From contig JAITTM010000143.1 of assembly GCA_031286975.1 (NCBI GenBank), positions 1 to 5,774 on the forward strand: a stretch of DNA of 5,774 nt, read 5' to 3'. The notes beneath the pieces are model-generated. The model searched no databases. It was not told the origin of the DNA and saw only the letters and a program-made list of their open reading frames with translations. The position numbers and the translations under genes are program-made. Source of the DNA: Coriobacteriales bacterium (GTDB lineage Bacteria > Actinomycetota > Coriobacteriia > Coriobacteriales > UBA8131). Shown in pieces: positions 5,332 to 5,774 of the stretch (the first letter of the stretch is position 1; each line of letters begins with the position of its first letter).

Positions 5332-5774
5332 CTACGGCTTCAAGCCAAGATCCATCGATTGCAGCTTGTCTTTGACTTCTTCTATCGACTTCGCTCCGAA
5401 GTTACGGATGTTGAGAAGGTCGTTCTCGCTGAACTCGACCAGCTGGCGCACCGAGTGGATGCCGGCGCGCTTGAGGCAGTTATACGAGCGGACGCTGAGG
5501 TCCAGATCCTCGACCTGCTTCTCAAGCTCGGTGTTCTTGCCAGTCGCCTCGGGGGCAAAGATGCTGGGGGCTTCGATCTCGACCTCGTCGTCACCCAGCA
5601 CCAAAAACGCGTCCATATGCTGGTTGATGATGTTCGCGGCACGCACCACGGCATCAGCCGGTGTGACCGAGCCGTTGGTCTCGACCTCGAGGACCAGCTT
5701 GTCATAGTCGGTGCGCTGGCCAACGCGGGTGTCAGAGACATCCATGGTGCAACGGCGCACGGGCGAGAACAGCG
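5332..5774 (-). CDS. rpoA: RNA polymerase alpha subunit, C-terminal part (N-terminus beyond right edge)
   Basis: Alpha nucleates RNA polymerase assembly through its N-terminal domain and contacts UP elements and activators through its C-terminal domain. The last 146 codons are visible. The first part is the end of the N-terminal domain, with DTRVGQRTDYDKLVLEV and the helix ADAVVRAANIINQHMDAF. A short acidic linker follows (about visible residues 61-84), then a complete C-terminal domain with LSVRSYNCLKRAGIHSV and LLNIRNFGAKSIEEVK. The DNA-binding residues match E. coli Arg265, Asn268, Cys269, Gly296, Lys298, Ser299 and Glu302 at a constant offset of 170. The GTG at 5758-5760 could be mistaken for a start, but it encodes the Val of the conserved FSPVRR segment, and the frame stays open to the edge. 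It precedes rplQ by 90 bp, as in the usual alpha operon. Confidence 0.97.
   Translation of the reverse strand, partial: LFSPVRRCTMDVSDTRVGQRTDYDKLVLEVETNGSVTPADAVVRAANIINQHMDAFLVLGDDEVEIEAPSIFAPEATGKNTELEKQVEDLDLSVRSYNCLKRAGIHSVRQLVEFSENDLLNIRNFGAKSIEEVKDKLQSMDLGLKP

Noticed and set aside
5758..5760. GTG as a start codon for a 142-residue protein
   Set aside because: The frame is open to the window edge and the codon encodes Val in the conserved FSPVRR segment of RNA polymerase alpha, so it is internal to rpoA.

Overview
The window is a compact, GC-rich stretch of core housekeeping genes. All six genes lie on the minus strand, so transcription runs from the right edge to the left edge. In transcription order they are: the 3' end of rpoA (RNA polymerase alpha), rplQ (ribosomal protein bL17 with a very long acidic tail), a glucose-6-phosphate isomerase gene (pgi), gatC, gatA, and the 5' part of gatB. 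rpoA runs off the right edge and gatB off the left edge.

The GC-rich coding, the bL17 with a long Ala/Glu-rich tail and the indirect tRNA-amidation route suggest a high-GC Gram-positive, possibly a deep-branching actinobacterium such as a member of Coriobacteriia. This is inference from protein character. There is no rRNA or other taxonomic marker in the window.

Right part (4507-5774): rpoA and rplQ are the usual end of the S10/spc/alpha ribosomal-protein supercluster. The 90-bp gap between them holds an apparent dispersed-repeat copy (5290-5325), an AT-rich hairpin (5257-5272) and the rplQ Shine-Dalgarno. Middle (2759-4471): pgi starts 35 bp after rplQ with no visible terminator between them, so it may be read from the ribosomal/RNA polymerase operon. 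Its motifs match the isomerase half of bifunctional transaldolase-Pgi proteins, but no transaldolase domain is attached. The 82-bp gap after pgi (2677-2758) holds a credible intrinsic terminator, an overlapping alternative hairpin and a weak -10-like element. Left part (1-2676): gatC, gatA and gatB overlap by 1 and 4 bases. Each of the two downstream starts is served by a strong Shine-Dalgarno inside the preceding gene. Their products form the GatCAB amidotransferase that completes Gln-tRNA(Gln) and/or Asn-tRNA(Asn).

The genes serve transcription (alpha), translation (bL17, GatCAB) and central carbon metabolism (Pgi). I found no mobile element, CRISPR array, RNA gene or defence system, and no convincing new biological system. 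The points worth checking are the Pgi subtype and its place in a ribosomal operon, the bL17 tail, the repeat inside the rpoA-rplQ gap, and the terminator/promoter arrangement before gatC.
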